DNA of 35,156 nucleotides, from positions 2,837-37,992 of the forward strand of contig CABVRQ010000038.1 in assembly GCA_902500695.1 (NCBI GenBank). The letters are read 5' to 3'. Below are positions 1 through 7,696 of the stretch, in pieces. Within the stretch, counting starts at the first letter, position 1; every line of letters starts with the position of its first letter. The DNA comes from an uncultured Nitrospira sp. (GTDB taxonomy: Bacteria > Nitrospirota > Nitrospiria > Nitrospirales > UBA8639). The notes under the pieces are model-generated. The model saw only the letters and a list, made by a program, of their open reading frames with translations, ran no database searches and was not told the DNA's origin. The position numbers were made by a program, and so were the translations under genes.

Positions 1-11
1 TTGTTACTCAT
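1..11 (-). CDS. First codons of a gene cut off by the window edge
   Basis: Read on the minus strand, an ATG at 11-9 is followed by codons for Ser and Asn before the window ends. It is preceded by GGAGGAAGTT, a strong ribosome binding site almost identical to that of the gene at 1254-1625. The whole 240-base region upstream also resembles the upstream region of that gene, so this is probably its paralog, another small secreted protein. Only the start is visible, so the product is inferred from the shared upstream region alone. Confidence 0.5.
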
Positions 12-104
12 AACTTCCTCCTTCTAGAATTATTCAGTTCTTGAAACCCGGCAGAACTTATACATCTAAGGTTGACATTTATTTCATCCACACATACTTC
101 AATA

Positions 105-120
105 TCCAATTTATGTGCCA
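105..120 (-). promoter_or_regulatory. Sigma-54-like -24/-12 promoter
   Basis: The minus strand reads TGGCACATAAATTGGA. This matches the sigma-54 consensus TGGCAC-N5-TTGCW with correct GG-to-GC spacing but a GG instead of GC at -12. The same element, differing at one base, lies at the equivalent place upstream of the gene at 1254-1625. Function as a promoter is inferred. Confidence 0.5.
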
Positions 121-218
121 ACAAGATTCAAAGAACATTTCATATTAAATTCAATGACTTCCTATTTATTATGAATAATTATTATGTAATACCTGTAACA
201 TGCCAATGAAGCAAAAGT

Positions 219-244
219 GTTACATTTAGTTACACATAGTTACA
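219..244 (-). promoter_or_regulatory. Three TGTAAC hexamers at 10-bp spacing (putative activator site)
   Basis: GTTACA occurs at 219, 229 and 239 on the plus strand, that is TGTAAC on the minus strand, once per helical turn on one face of the DNA. The array lies about 100 bp upstream of the -24 element at 105-120, a usual distance for an enhancer-binding protein. An equivalent array at 1831-1856 supports a real function. The binding protein is not known; the sigma-54 activator at 2131-4053 or an OmpR-type regulator are candidates. Confidence 0.45.
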
Positions 245-250
245 CTTTTT

Positions 251-1253
251 TTCGTACTCAATTTTTTTACTGATGGTTGTTTTTTAGGTTTTATACTTAT
301 ACATGTAAAACTTGAACTTGGCATAGAAGAGGAGGACCCTCAAGTCTGGAAATCTTCAAGCCAAGATCGGCGTTCGGGAAGGGCGTTTCAGCGGAGAACA
401 TTGGCTCTGCTCTGGCGACTCACCCAAGCTCCTCGTACAAAAAGCGTTGGACCTGCCTGATTGAAAGCTTGACGGTCCTGCGTGTGCCGCAGTAGGTGTT
501 TTTGCCAAACACACTCTTGAGAGGATAGACCAATACCACTGGGTAAAAGGCAACTTCTGCCACACTAAAAAGAGTTCAATCAAAAGTCGGCGAGACTGAA
601 ATCACGCTTAGGTTGGGTGAGTCGATTTTCCAAATTGGCCCGGTGGGAATATAGTCGCTACACCTTCACCAACGGGAGCGCCAGATTTGGCACAAACAGT
701 AGATACCGATAGCCAGACGGATCCTTCAACAATGGTCCATGGTCCTGGGGCCGCTCGGTTTTATTTTGCCAAGCTACATTGAGTCGTCAAATATGAAGGC
801 CACCCCCTGAACCTATTAAGGGGGATCCCTGAAGGCCAAACCTCGATAGCCAACTAGTTAGGCTGCCTGGCCTGGGAAAAGGCATAAGGCACAAATATTG
901 CTGATAGGAAATACTTCGAAGAATGCTAGGACCATTTTGGCGAAAACCCCGACATCAATTCGACTAAGGCCAGGACGATGAGGAGGAACCAACGCCGGTA
1001 TAGCCTCGTCCAAACATCGTGAACCCACACCTGCCAGCAGTCATACCTGGCTCCCAACGGTGTCAAGTAAAATTGTATCCGCGAGCGGTCGAGCAGCCTC
1101 TGGGGAAATACCTGACATATGCGAGGCACAAAACCAAACCCGAAACAGAAGACCTCTATCCCGAACAAAGGAGAGACCCCTCCTTGCCCTCCTCTTTCCT
1201 TGGAAATGACGATAGACACTCATTCATATTCCCAACTTATACAGCTTCTTCCA
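251..1253. other. Gene-free stretch, possibly degenerate coding sequence
   Basis: No convincing gene is visible in these 1000 bases. Short overlapping open frames occur on both strands without good ribosome binding sites or recognisable domains. A minus-strand frame around 360-560 reads like protein (it contains YCGTRRTVKLSIRQVQRF) but has stops on both sides, so it may be a decayed gene whose family I cannot name. A small hairpin CCCCCT/AGGGGG lies near 803-824. Confidence 0.4.
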
Positions 1254-1625
1254 TTACTCCATAAGCTTGGCATGGTCGGCTTGCCGGAAATGCCAGGCAA
1301 TCTCTTTATTTAAACGATTTAATTCCCCTGTCAAAGTCGAGGCAATAAGTTTCATGGAATTTCTATGAATCCCCTTTGGATCGAAGTGTGGCTTTTTCTC
1401 AAAATGGGCTATGCGCTCCCCCAAATGGCGAACACGGCTCTGTAGAGATTGGGCTTCACCTTCTTTATCTTTTGCCGCAGCCATGTGATCCTGAATCGAC
1501 CAACCTTGCGTTTCAAGTTTCCAGGAAGAATTCTGTTCTTGACTGCTCTCACTAGCCAGGACAAATTGTGGAAGGCTTAGGAGCATCCCCACAAGAAAAA
1601 ATGAAATGAATATTTTTTTATTCAT
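1254..1625 (-). CDS. Small secreted helical protein of unknown function
   Basis: The protein is 123 residues. Residues 1-24 form a clear Sec signal peptide (positively charged start, hydrophobic core, cleavage after VLA), so the mature product is periplasmic or exported. The remaining part, about 99 residues, is predicted to be helical and rich in charged residues and histidines, without cysteine. I do not recognise a family. The start is well supported by GGAAGGAGGAAGCT directly before ATG. Upstream lies a sigma-54-like promoter and a phased TGTAAC array, both duplicated before the truncated gene at the window's left edge, so the two genes are probably co-regulated paralogs. Expression under a specific stress or nutrient signal through the neighbouring sigma-54 activator is inference. 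Confidence 0.75.
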   Translation of the reverse strand: MNKKIFISFFLVGMLLSLPQFVLASESSQEQNSSWKLETQGWSIQDHMAAAKDKEGEAQSLQSRVRHLGERIAHFEKKPHFDPKGIHRNSMKLIASTLTGELNRLNKEIAWHFRQADHAKLME

Positions 1626-1715
1626 AGCTTCCTCCTTCCAGACTTTTATACCGGAACATTGAAAAACTTATGCGGTTAATTATTAACGATGTCTTTATCC
1701 ACACTTGCTTGACAA

Positions 1716-1731
1716 TCCAATTTATATGCCA
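1716..1731 (-). promoter_or_regulatory. Sigma-54-like -24/-12 promoter of the 1254-1625 gene
   Basis: The minus strand reads TGGCATATAAATTGGA, one base different from the element at 105-120. GG lies at -24 and the expected 10-base step to the -12 element is kept, again with GG in place of GC. Predicted transcription start is near 1705, leaving a leader of about 80 bases before the ATG at 1625. Confidence 0.5.
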
Positions 1732-1830
1732 TCAAGCCCAAACGTTTATTTTCGTTTAACTTCAAATGTTTACAATGAAACCAATAATCATTTTCCCTTT
1801 TACAAAGTAACAGCCTTGTGAAGCATTTCT

Positions 1831-1856
1831 GTAACATCTAGTTACATTGAGTTACA
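1831..1856 (-). promoter_or_regulatory. Phased TGTAAC/TGTTAC hexamers (putative activator site)
   Basis: GTAACA at 1831 and GTTACA at 1841 and 1851 repeat with a 10-bp period, 100 bp upstream of the -24 element, matching the arrangement at 219-244. Conservation of the hexamers and of their distance to the promoter, while flanking sequence has drifted, argues for protein binding. Confidence 0.45.
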
Positions 1857-2040
1857 CCTCATTATTTTATTCATCATGCGCCTGGCATTTTTCCCGGGGT
1901 ACCGAAGGATACTTCTCCACCAGACGATGCAGAGCGGAAAACCATCATCCGTTTTAAAGGGGTGGCGAACAAAAAAGAAGCGTTGAAATATCCCCCTAAC
2001 CGGGGCTTCTCCCCTATTTTATGACCCCTCACCCTGGCTT

Positions 2041-2059
2041 GGCTCAGGTTAATTGAGCC
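2041..2059. terminator. Hairpin downstream of the sigma-54 activator gene
   Basis: GGCTCA and TGAGCC form a 6-bp stem with a 7-base loop, about 70 bases past the stop of the gene at 2131-4053. No T-run follows on either strand, so terminator function is weakly supported. Confidence 0.25.
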
Positions 2060-2130
2060 GAGATGGCTTAGGGATAGAGCCGGAAAACATTCAACGACCC
2101 CCCAAAAAAAGCTTTCAATATGGAAGTGGT

Positions 2131-4053
2131 TTAACGGCGAGCAGAAATTCCGAGGCGTGACATTCGACGATACAAAGTGAGGCGGGCGATCCCAAGCAGC
2201 TTAGCGGCAGCTGAACGGTTCCCTCCAGTCTGCTTCAAGGCAGAGAGAATCTTCTCTTTCTCATGGCTTGGAGTCATTTCTTCAGAAGTCATCACCGGGA
2301 GCCTTTCATCCTGATTAAGGACCTCCGGCGGTAAATCTTGAGGTTGAATAATCGTCTGAGGACATCGAATGACGGCGAATTCAATGGCATGTTTGAGTTC
2401 GCGAACGTTTCCAGGCCATGCATGGGCCATCAACAGCCGGAGAGCTTCATTACTCACGGCCTCAACAGGTCTTCCTGTTGTCGCCCGATATTGGTTCAGA
2501 AAATGGCTGATTAACACTGGGATATCTTCCCGTCGCTCCCGCAACGGGGGCAGTAGGACTCTTCCGACCCGAATCCGATACAACAGGTCAGCCCGAAAGG
2601 TTCCCGCAGTAACATCATTGGCAAGATTATGATGGGTGGCCGCAAGCACACGAACATCCACTTTCCGAAGCCGAGATTCCCCAAGACGGGTAATTTCCCA
2701 TTCTTGCAGAACCCGAAGCAGACTGGTTTGGACGGTGAGCGGAATATCCCCGATTTCATCCAGAAACAAGGTTCCGCCTTCAGCGGCTTCGATCAATCCC
2801 TGTTGATCTGATACTGCTCCTGTGAAGGCCCCACGCTTATGCCCAAATAATTGGCTGGCGACCAATGATTCGGTTAGCCCCGCACAATTCACCGCAATAA
2901 ATGGAAACTCATTGCGATGGCTGGCTTGGTGAATGGCACGAGCGACCAGTTCCTTGCCTGTTCCGGTCTCTCCCTCAATAAGAATGGTGGAGTCCACTCG
3001 CGAAAAATCCTGAATCTGCTGGAAAACCAATTGCATGGAATGGCTGGTGCCGATAAGATCCTGATATTTTCCCGTCTCTCCCAATAGTTGACGAAGAGTC
3101 TGCACCTCCGAGGCATCGTACAAGAAAAACATTTTCCGTTCCGGGTCTCGTGGATCATCTCTGACATCCACATTGATCCAACGGGTGCACTCTCCACCAA
3201 CTGCCGGCATGCGCACTAGGACCTTCTGCCGTTCTCCCGGGGAACGATTCACCATGTCCTCTATTTGAGCATGATAGGAGAGATCGCCAAACAATGCTTG
3301 CCACGGCTCCCCTGAATGGGGAAAATTCGGTTTTCCGCATAACTGTTGTGCAGCCTGACTCAGAAAGGTCACCTTTCCATCCTGGTCGGTCAGGGCAGTC
3401 CCGATATGCAATTGATTCAAAATAGCAATGAGATCATCATGATTCCGCTGGATCTCCGCAATCAATTCCTCCAATTTCTCTTCAGCTTCTTTCCGTTGTG
3501 TCACTTCCCGCGACAGCAACCGATTGGCCGTCGTGAGTTCGGATGTCCTGTCCAGCACCCGCTGCTCCAGCACATCATGCGCTTCACGCAGAGCAGCTTG
3601 CGTCCGTTTCCGATCTAACTGCAGTCGGACCATTTCTCCAAGTGAGTGCAATAAATTTCGCTCTTCTTGCAAGAAGGGGCCTTCAACTTCCGTCGAACGT
3701 TCCTCCAGATACGCGACCTCAATTTCACCCGTGGTTCCATCACGGCAAATAAACTCCTCCCGCTGGGTCCACGGGGATAACACAAAATTAGGCGTCGTAA
3801 TTTCCAGATGCCCAAAACGAATCCGGGCGGCTGTGACTTCGGGGTATTGCCAGGAAGGCGGAATGAGATCAGCAATGCGTTGAAGCAATTCCTGGGTCGG
3901 TAAGTCTTCGTTGTGGAACAATTGCGTGGTGGAATGAAGTGCGGTCAGTTCCTTCACCCGTTCCCGGAGATCGTGCAACGTCCGCTTCAATTCTTGGTCG
4001 GACTTCTTCAATGAGTGACTATCGGTTGATGATAAGAACCCTTGATCTTCCAT
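2131..4053 (-). CDS. Sigma-54-dependent transcriptional activator with GAF-like and PAS-like sensor domains
   Basis: This 640-residue protein is an enhancer-binding protein that uses ATP to open sigma-54 promoters. Order of parts: short N-terminal coiled coil (about 15-40), a GAF-like region (about 40-150), a helical linker (150-205), a PAS-like region (about 205-320), the AAA+ domain (about 330-560) and a Fis-type helix-turn-helix (about 598-633). Visible motifs are Walker A GETGTGKE at 361-368, the sigma-54 contact loop GAFTGA at 408-413, Walker B GGTLFLDEIGD at 426-436 and WPGNVREL at 546-553. There is no receiver domain, so it is not an ordinary two-component regulator; the GAF and PAS parts probably sense a ligand or redox state in the cytoplasm. 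The start has AGGAAG 6 bases upstream. It lies next to two sigma-54-like promoters (105-120, 1716-1731), its likely targets. Confidence 0.93.
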   Translation of the reverse strand: MEDQGFLSSTDSHSLKKSDQELKRTLHDLRERVKELTALHSTTQLFHNEDLPTQELLQRIADLIPPSWQYPEVTAARIRFGHLEITTPNFVLSPWTQREEFICRDGTTGEIEVAYLEERSTEVEGPFLQEERNLLHSLGEMVRLQLDRKRTQAALREAHDVLEQRVLDRTSELTTANRLLSREVTQRKEAEEKLEELIAEIQRNHDDLIAILNQLHIGTALTDQDGKVTFLSQAAQQLCGKPNFPHSGEPWQALFGDLSYHAQIEDMVNRSPGERQKVLVRMPAVGGECTRWINVDVRDDPRDPERKMFFLYDASEVQTLRQLLGETGKYQDLIGTSHSMQLVFQQIQDFSRVDSTILIEGETGTGKELVARAIHQASHRNEFPFIAVNCAGLTESLVASQLFGHKRGAFTGAVSDQQGLIEAAEGGTLFLDEIGDIPLTVQTSLLRVLQEWEITRLGESRLRKVDVRVLAATHHNLANDVTAGTFRADLLYRIRVGRVLLPPLRERREDIPVLISHFLNQYRATTGRPVEAVSNEALRLLMAHAWPGNVRELKHAIEFAVIRCPQTIIQPQDLPPEVLNQDERLPVMTSEEMTPSHEKEKILSALKQTGGNRSAAAKLLGIARLTLYRRMSRLGISARR

Positions 4054-5186
4054 GATTGCTTCCTGTAGCGCTCAAAAATGAGACAAGGCCCCAAAATCCC
4101 TGGCTTAGCGTTTTTGAGGCACTTCTCCGCATGGAACCACTGAATGTGGCCAGCCTACCTTTTGCAAAGGTTTGACCAATCCATTCCATGCGGGACCACC
4201 GCACTCCCCATTCTCATTATCCCAACACAAAAATATGGGCTATGTCCCGCCATTAAATCTCCGCATCCAGCGGGATCTTCTCACTTCAGAGGGTTATCCG
4301 TCACCCGTTTTATGGTGAATGCTCTCCAAATCTCCACTCGGTAAAGACTGTTGGGAAACGTATTAATCCATTCTACCTTAACGGGGATGGTGGAGTGACA
4401 AGGCTTCCAAATGTTCTTGTTACCATTTTGCAATTGTCCATTGTTATTCTTGAATTTGTTTTGACTCGATTATGGCAACAGAAGGGGTGAGCGAAAAACC
4501 ACTTGATTCGAGGTTTTGAACCGAAAGAACTTTCTGGAACAAGAATTGACTCCAGTCAGGAGAAGGGGAATCTTTTTTTTATGATTGTTGTGAAGGTTCG
4601 ATACTTTGGAAAATTCAGGCGGATCAGGTCATTGATGGCCCACTCCCGATCTCCTGCCGGATTTGGTGTTCCTCTGCCCGGTCGATCAAATTACCCACGG
4701 CGACGGTAGCTGTCCCCTTCCAAGCTGTCCGGTCCGGGGCGCCGACGAGTTGCATTCTCTAAGGCTATTGCCATGAATATTAATTTGATCCGGCAAATAG
4801 GACCTTCATGGAAATTGGAAAGACCAATCATTTTCTTTCCTATTATGTAAATTCCCAACAATGTTCCAGCCCCCGCTGAAACAGAAGGTAACCATATCCC
4901 GAGCCTAAAACCTTTCTCCTCTCCGAGCGCATCTCACCTACATATTCCTTTTAAGTAAAGTACATGCGCACTTCAATTGCCAACTGAAATGAGTGAAGAG
5001 CAGGCAAGGATTTCAAGAAGAGGACAGACCAGGGGCGGGATTCACCACTCAGCCTCCCAGGGTTTTCTATTGAGGCAGCTATTGGGCCAGAATGGTCATT
5101 ATGCGTTTCTCCTTACTCCACGCATTCCCAATGGCAATGAATTAAGAACCCTATACCACATTTTCCAGGGTTAAATGGATCCTCTT
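4054..5186. other. Long intergenic region upstream of the sigma-54 activator
   Basis: These 1130 bases contain no supported gene; the short open frames have no ribosome binding sites or recognisable products. The part near 4060-4200 has two inverted repeats (CTCAAAAA/TTTTTGAG at 4071-4119, and one at 4127-4193) and probably holds the control region of the activator gene. I found no riboswitch or tRNA. Confidence 0.5.
4127..4193. repeat. 10-bp perfect inverted repeat upstream of the activator gene
   Basis: CCGCATGGAA at 4127-4136 is repeated in inverse orientation as TTCCATGCGG at 4184-4193, with 47 bases between. It lies about 75-140 bp upstream of the activator start codon. It could be a split operator or a structured leader; nothing decides between these. 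Confidence 0.4.
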
Positions 5187-5675
5187 TCAATGAAGGGCCT
5201 CCTGGTTCCGATGCACGACCTCCCGAACTATTTCCAGAATCTTCTTTAGATCAAAAGGCTTTGAGAAGACGGCCAATGCCCCGGCGTGCGTCGCTCTCAT
5301 TCGCACAGAATCCGCAAGATTTCCCGTAATCATCACCGCAGGAGGACAACTGATGGCCGCACTCAATAATACTTCGAGAAATTCGCATCCATTCATATGT
5401 GGCATTTGAAAATCTGTGATGATGAAATCAATCGTTGTTTGCTGAAATAACTTGAGTGCAGCTATTCCATCTGCTGCCTCTACACAACGATAACCCTCTC
5501 GTTCTATGGCTATGCGGAGTATCATGCGACATTCAACACTGTCGTCGACAACCAGAATAGAAACAGGGTTTAAAGATTCAGGATTTAACCCTCCCAATTT
5601 TCCCTGCGACTTCACACAAATTGATGGATTTTCCGAAGGAAGTTTCTGGGTATCGGCACACCCTACAGGCCTCAT
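5187..5675 (-). CDS. Single-domain response regulator (receiver protein)
   Basis: This 162-residue protein has a CheY-like receiver domain at about 37-157 and no output domain. All key residues are present: acidic pair D44/D45, phospho-acceptor D88 in TDFQMP, T117 and K139. The 36 residues in front are not conserved-looking and may be a disordered tail. The start is supported by AGGGAGG 7 bases upstream of ATG. It lies 44 bases downstream of a second receiver gene (5720-6058) on the same strand, so the two are probably co-transcribed. It likely carries a phosphate between a kinase encoded elsewhere and another protein; the partner cannot be told from the window. Confidence 0.88.
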   Translation of the reverse strand: MRPVGCADTQKLPSENPSICVKSQGKLGGLNPESLNPVSILVVDDSVECRMILRIAIEREGYRCVEAADGIAALKLFQQTTIDFIITDFQMPHMNGCEFLEVLLSAAISCPPAVMITGNLADSVRMRATHAGALAVFSKPFDLKKILEIVREVVHRNQEALH

Positions 5676-5719
5676 GAAGATTCCTCCCTGAAATTGGCTT
5701 TATGTATCTATTTCATCCG

Positions 5720-6058
5720 CTATCCAAACAACCGCACACATCGGTTTCGGAGTTCCGTGTGATCTATGGGTTTCATAATAATATCCATTGCCCCATTTCT
5801 AAGAGCCTTTACCAGCAGCTGCTTGCTTGAGGGGCTTGAGATGACCATCACTGGGGGGACAGATCCTCTTCCGCGAAGCTGTAACACGACAGCTAAGCCC
5901 TTCGGGGAACTCGATTCAAAGTCCCACAATAGACCATCGACGAAAGCATCCTTCAGTTGATCCAATTCGTGCAAGGAGGAGGAAAGACGTTTAAGCGTAA
6001 CCCCTAAATCCCACAGACTGTCTGTCAACCCAGTCCATGTTTTAAGGTCAATCCCCAA
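5720..6058 (-). CDS. Degenerate receiver-domain protein with no good start codon
   Basis: The 112-residue frame ends like a receiver domain: the probable phospho-acceptor is D46 in LLWDF, followed by VMVISS and the conserved lysine K96 in IIMKPID. The N-terminal acidic pair is reduced to a single Asp (D4). The only start codon in frame is TTG at 6058, without a ribosome binding site, yet the first beta strand (RILVLGID) begins 5 residues earlier and the frame stays open back to a TGA near 6134. Either a rare start is used or the 5' end has been damaged. It may be a phosphorylation-independent pseudo-receiver or a decaying gene upstream of the intact receiver at 5187-5675. Confidence 0.55.
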   Translation of the reverse strand: MGIDLKTWTGLTDSLWDLGVTLKRLSSSLHELDQLKDAFVDGLLWDFESSSPKGLAVVLQLRGRGSVPPVMVISSPSSKQLLVKALRNGAMDIIMKPIDHTELRNRCVRLFG

Positions 6059-6244
6059 AACTAAAATGCGTATACCGCTTTCCGGAAGATCACGCTCAAG
6101 CTCGAGATGCCGACCATTAAGATTTGTTATCTTTCATTCGATACTCCCGACATCGCGCCCAATCAAGGTGCTCACATTCATGGGATGAGGCTTTTTGGCC
6201 GGTGGCCTTTCTCAATCCTAACCCCATACAAAGCATGAGAAGAT

Positions 6245-6490
6245 TCAATGCCGAGCCCTTCCAGTGCTACCACTCAACACGCCTTTCCCTGATCGATTCA
6301 TGAGAATAACCGGATCCACGACATCTCCACATTGCAGACAGCGAGCTGCCATAAATTCCATTTCATTTTCAACTGAATCAACGACAGGCTCCCTATACAT
6401 GAATCCACCACATCGGCAACAGCCTCCAGCTTCATGGGTCACGGTCTGCCTTTCAAACATATGAGAGTTTCCAATTAGGTGAACGTTCAT
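6245..6490 (-). CDS. Small zinc-ribbon-like protein (two CxxC pairs)
   Basis: This 81-residue cytoplasmic protein has C24-x-x-C27 and C51-x-x-C54, spaced as in a zinc ribbon, with an additional Cys at 25. There is no signal peptide or membrane segment. The start has AGGAG about 7 bases upstream. Small proteins of this kind often bind zinc and act in protein or nucleic-acid contacts; the target is unknown. It lies 186 bases upstream of the receiver pair on the same strand and could belong to the same transcription unit. Confidence 0.7.
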   Translation of the reverse strand: MNVHLIGNSHMFERQTVTHEAGGCCRCGGFMYREPVVDSVENEMEFMAARCLQCGDVVDPVILMNRSGKGVLSGSTGRARH

Positions 6491-6946
6491 TCGAATCTCC
6501 TAGGAAGAAATAAATTAAAAAACCAGTTATGAGATCCCGTAGTTAGATTTCCGTCTTTTTTTCTCACCATACAAACGTTGCTACGGTGCAACCACTATGC
6601 CTATCTCAAATAGGCCAAAAGCCAATAAAATTCCCCATACATTTCCGCATTTGATTTCAGAGGCCGTAGATGAAAGCACCTTGATGAAAAAATCGTGCGG
6701 AGATGAAAAGCGCAGCATGAGCGAAATGGCACACGTGCATCCCGTTCTTCCTGCTTGTCCTCAAAATTATAGAGGCATTCCTTACACCAGCATTGCAGGT
6801 CGTGTTGATAACGTGGCTAGTCTCTCCCCTTGAACCCTGTTATCCTGGCCATGGGGAAACCTCCACACGTTCATCATGACGATGACGCATTTTCATCACC
6901 GCGCCATTTGTCCTCCGTCAAACCTCACACCAGGGAACTCGTCCAT
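6491..6946. other. Intergenic region between the divergent zinc-ribbon and transporter genes
   Basis: This holds the divergent control region of the small zinc-ribbon gene and of the ABC transporter. The open frame 6597-6833 has no ribosome binding site or protein-like composition and I do not call it. The transporter frame can be extended upstream to TTG at 6830, but the added 39 residues look unlike the family. Confidence 0.45.
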
Positions 6947-7696
6947 ATGAAGCCGGAGGCGCTGGAAATCCAACAAGTTAGCAAACAATTCCCGGATGGC
7001 ACCTATGCCCTGAGGAATATTGATTGGCGTGTGAAAGAGGGGGAAACCATGGCGCTGATTGGTGAGAGCGGGTCAGGCAAAACCACCTTTTTGCGGCTCC
7101 TGAATCGGCTGATAGAACCAACAGCCGGGACCATCGTCATTCAAGGAAAGCCGTCCCGCTTACAGGATCCCATTCAACTTCGTCGACGCCTGGGGTATGT
7201 CCCACAAGATGGCGGGCTCTTCCCTCATTGGACGATCAAACAAAACGTCTGCCTCGTCCCTCACTTATTAGGTTGGACCTCGGAACAGCAACTCAAACAA
7301 GTCGACAGGCTCTTATCTCTCGTAAATCTGGATCCTTCGCATATTGCCGAACGCTATCCCATTGAACTCTCAGGGGGACAGCGGCAGCGCGTGGCCGTGG
7401 CACGTGCCCTGGCAGCCGATCCGCCCATCATCCTGCTCGATGAACCGTTTGGAGCGTTGGATCCGCTCACCCGCCATGACCTACAGGACCAATTTCTCTC
7501 GCTTCAGACCAAGTTGCAAAAAACGATGGTCCTTGTGACCCATGACATGTCAGAAGCCTTCCGATTAGGCGACCGAATCACGATAGTCAAAGAAGGTCAC
7601 ATCCATCAAATCGGAACTCCACGAGAGATCCTGCATTCCCCTGCCACGCCCTATGTTCATTCGCTTATCCAGCATTATCATGCTCAACGAGGGTGA
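6947..7696 (+). CDS. ABC transporter ATP-binding protein, osmoprotectant/EgtV-like
   Basis: From ATG at 6947 the protein is 249 residues and begins directly with the ABC domain. Motifs: Walker A GESGSGKT at 39-46, Q-loop Gln87 in YVPQDG, signature LSGGQ at 141-145, Walker B ILLDEP at 162-167 and switch His199. It lacks the C-terminal CBS pair found in OpuCA/ProV-type ATPases, as is also usual for short YehX/EgtV-like members. The ATG was chosen because AGGGA lies 10 bases upstream; the longer TTG start at 6830 would add a tail unlike the family. The stop overlaps the GTG of the next gene (GTGA), so the two are translationally coupled. It drives import through the fused permease/binding protein. 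Neighbouring egtD and egtE-like genes point to ergothioneine or hercynine as substrate instead of glycine betaine; this is inference. Confidence 0.85.
   Translation: MKPEALEIQQVSKQFPDGTYALRNIDWRVKEGETMALIGESGSGKTTFLRLLNRLIEPTAGTIVIQGKPSRLQDPIQLRRRLGYVPQDGGLFPHWTIKQNVCLVPHLLGWTSEQQLKQVDRLLSLVNLDPSHIAERYPIELSGGQRQRVAVARALAADPPIILLDEPFGALDPLTRHDLQDQFLSLQTKLQKTMVLVTHDMSEAFRLGDRITIVKEGHIHQIGTPREILHSPATPYVHSLIQHYHAQRG

Noticed and set aside
356..583. 75-residue open frame on the minus strand
   Set aside because: No ribosome binding site and no recognisable domain. A different frame of the same stretch looks more protein-like but is closed by stops. At most a decayed gene.
926..1219. 97-residue open frame on the minus strand with a hydrophobic patch
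   Set aside because: Overlaps other open frames on both strands, has no ribosome binding site, and the hydrophobic part is too irregular for a membrane protein.
4503..4709. Open frame upstream of the sigma-54 activator
   Set aside because: No ribosome binding site, no domain, and composition of non-coding DNA.
4680..4760. Possible riboswitch-like GC-rich stretch
   Set aside because: No match to the core of any riboswitch I know (c-di-GMP, cobalamin, TPP, SAM) and no gene follows on the plus strand.
6597..6833. 78-residue frame before the ABC transporter
   Set aside because: Starts without a ribosome binding site and overlaps the optional extended start of the transporter gene. No protein-like pattern.
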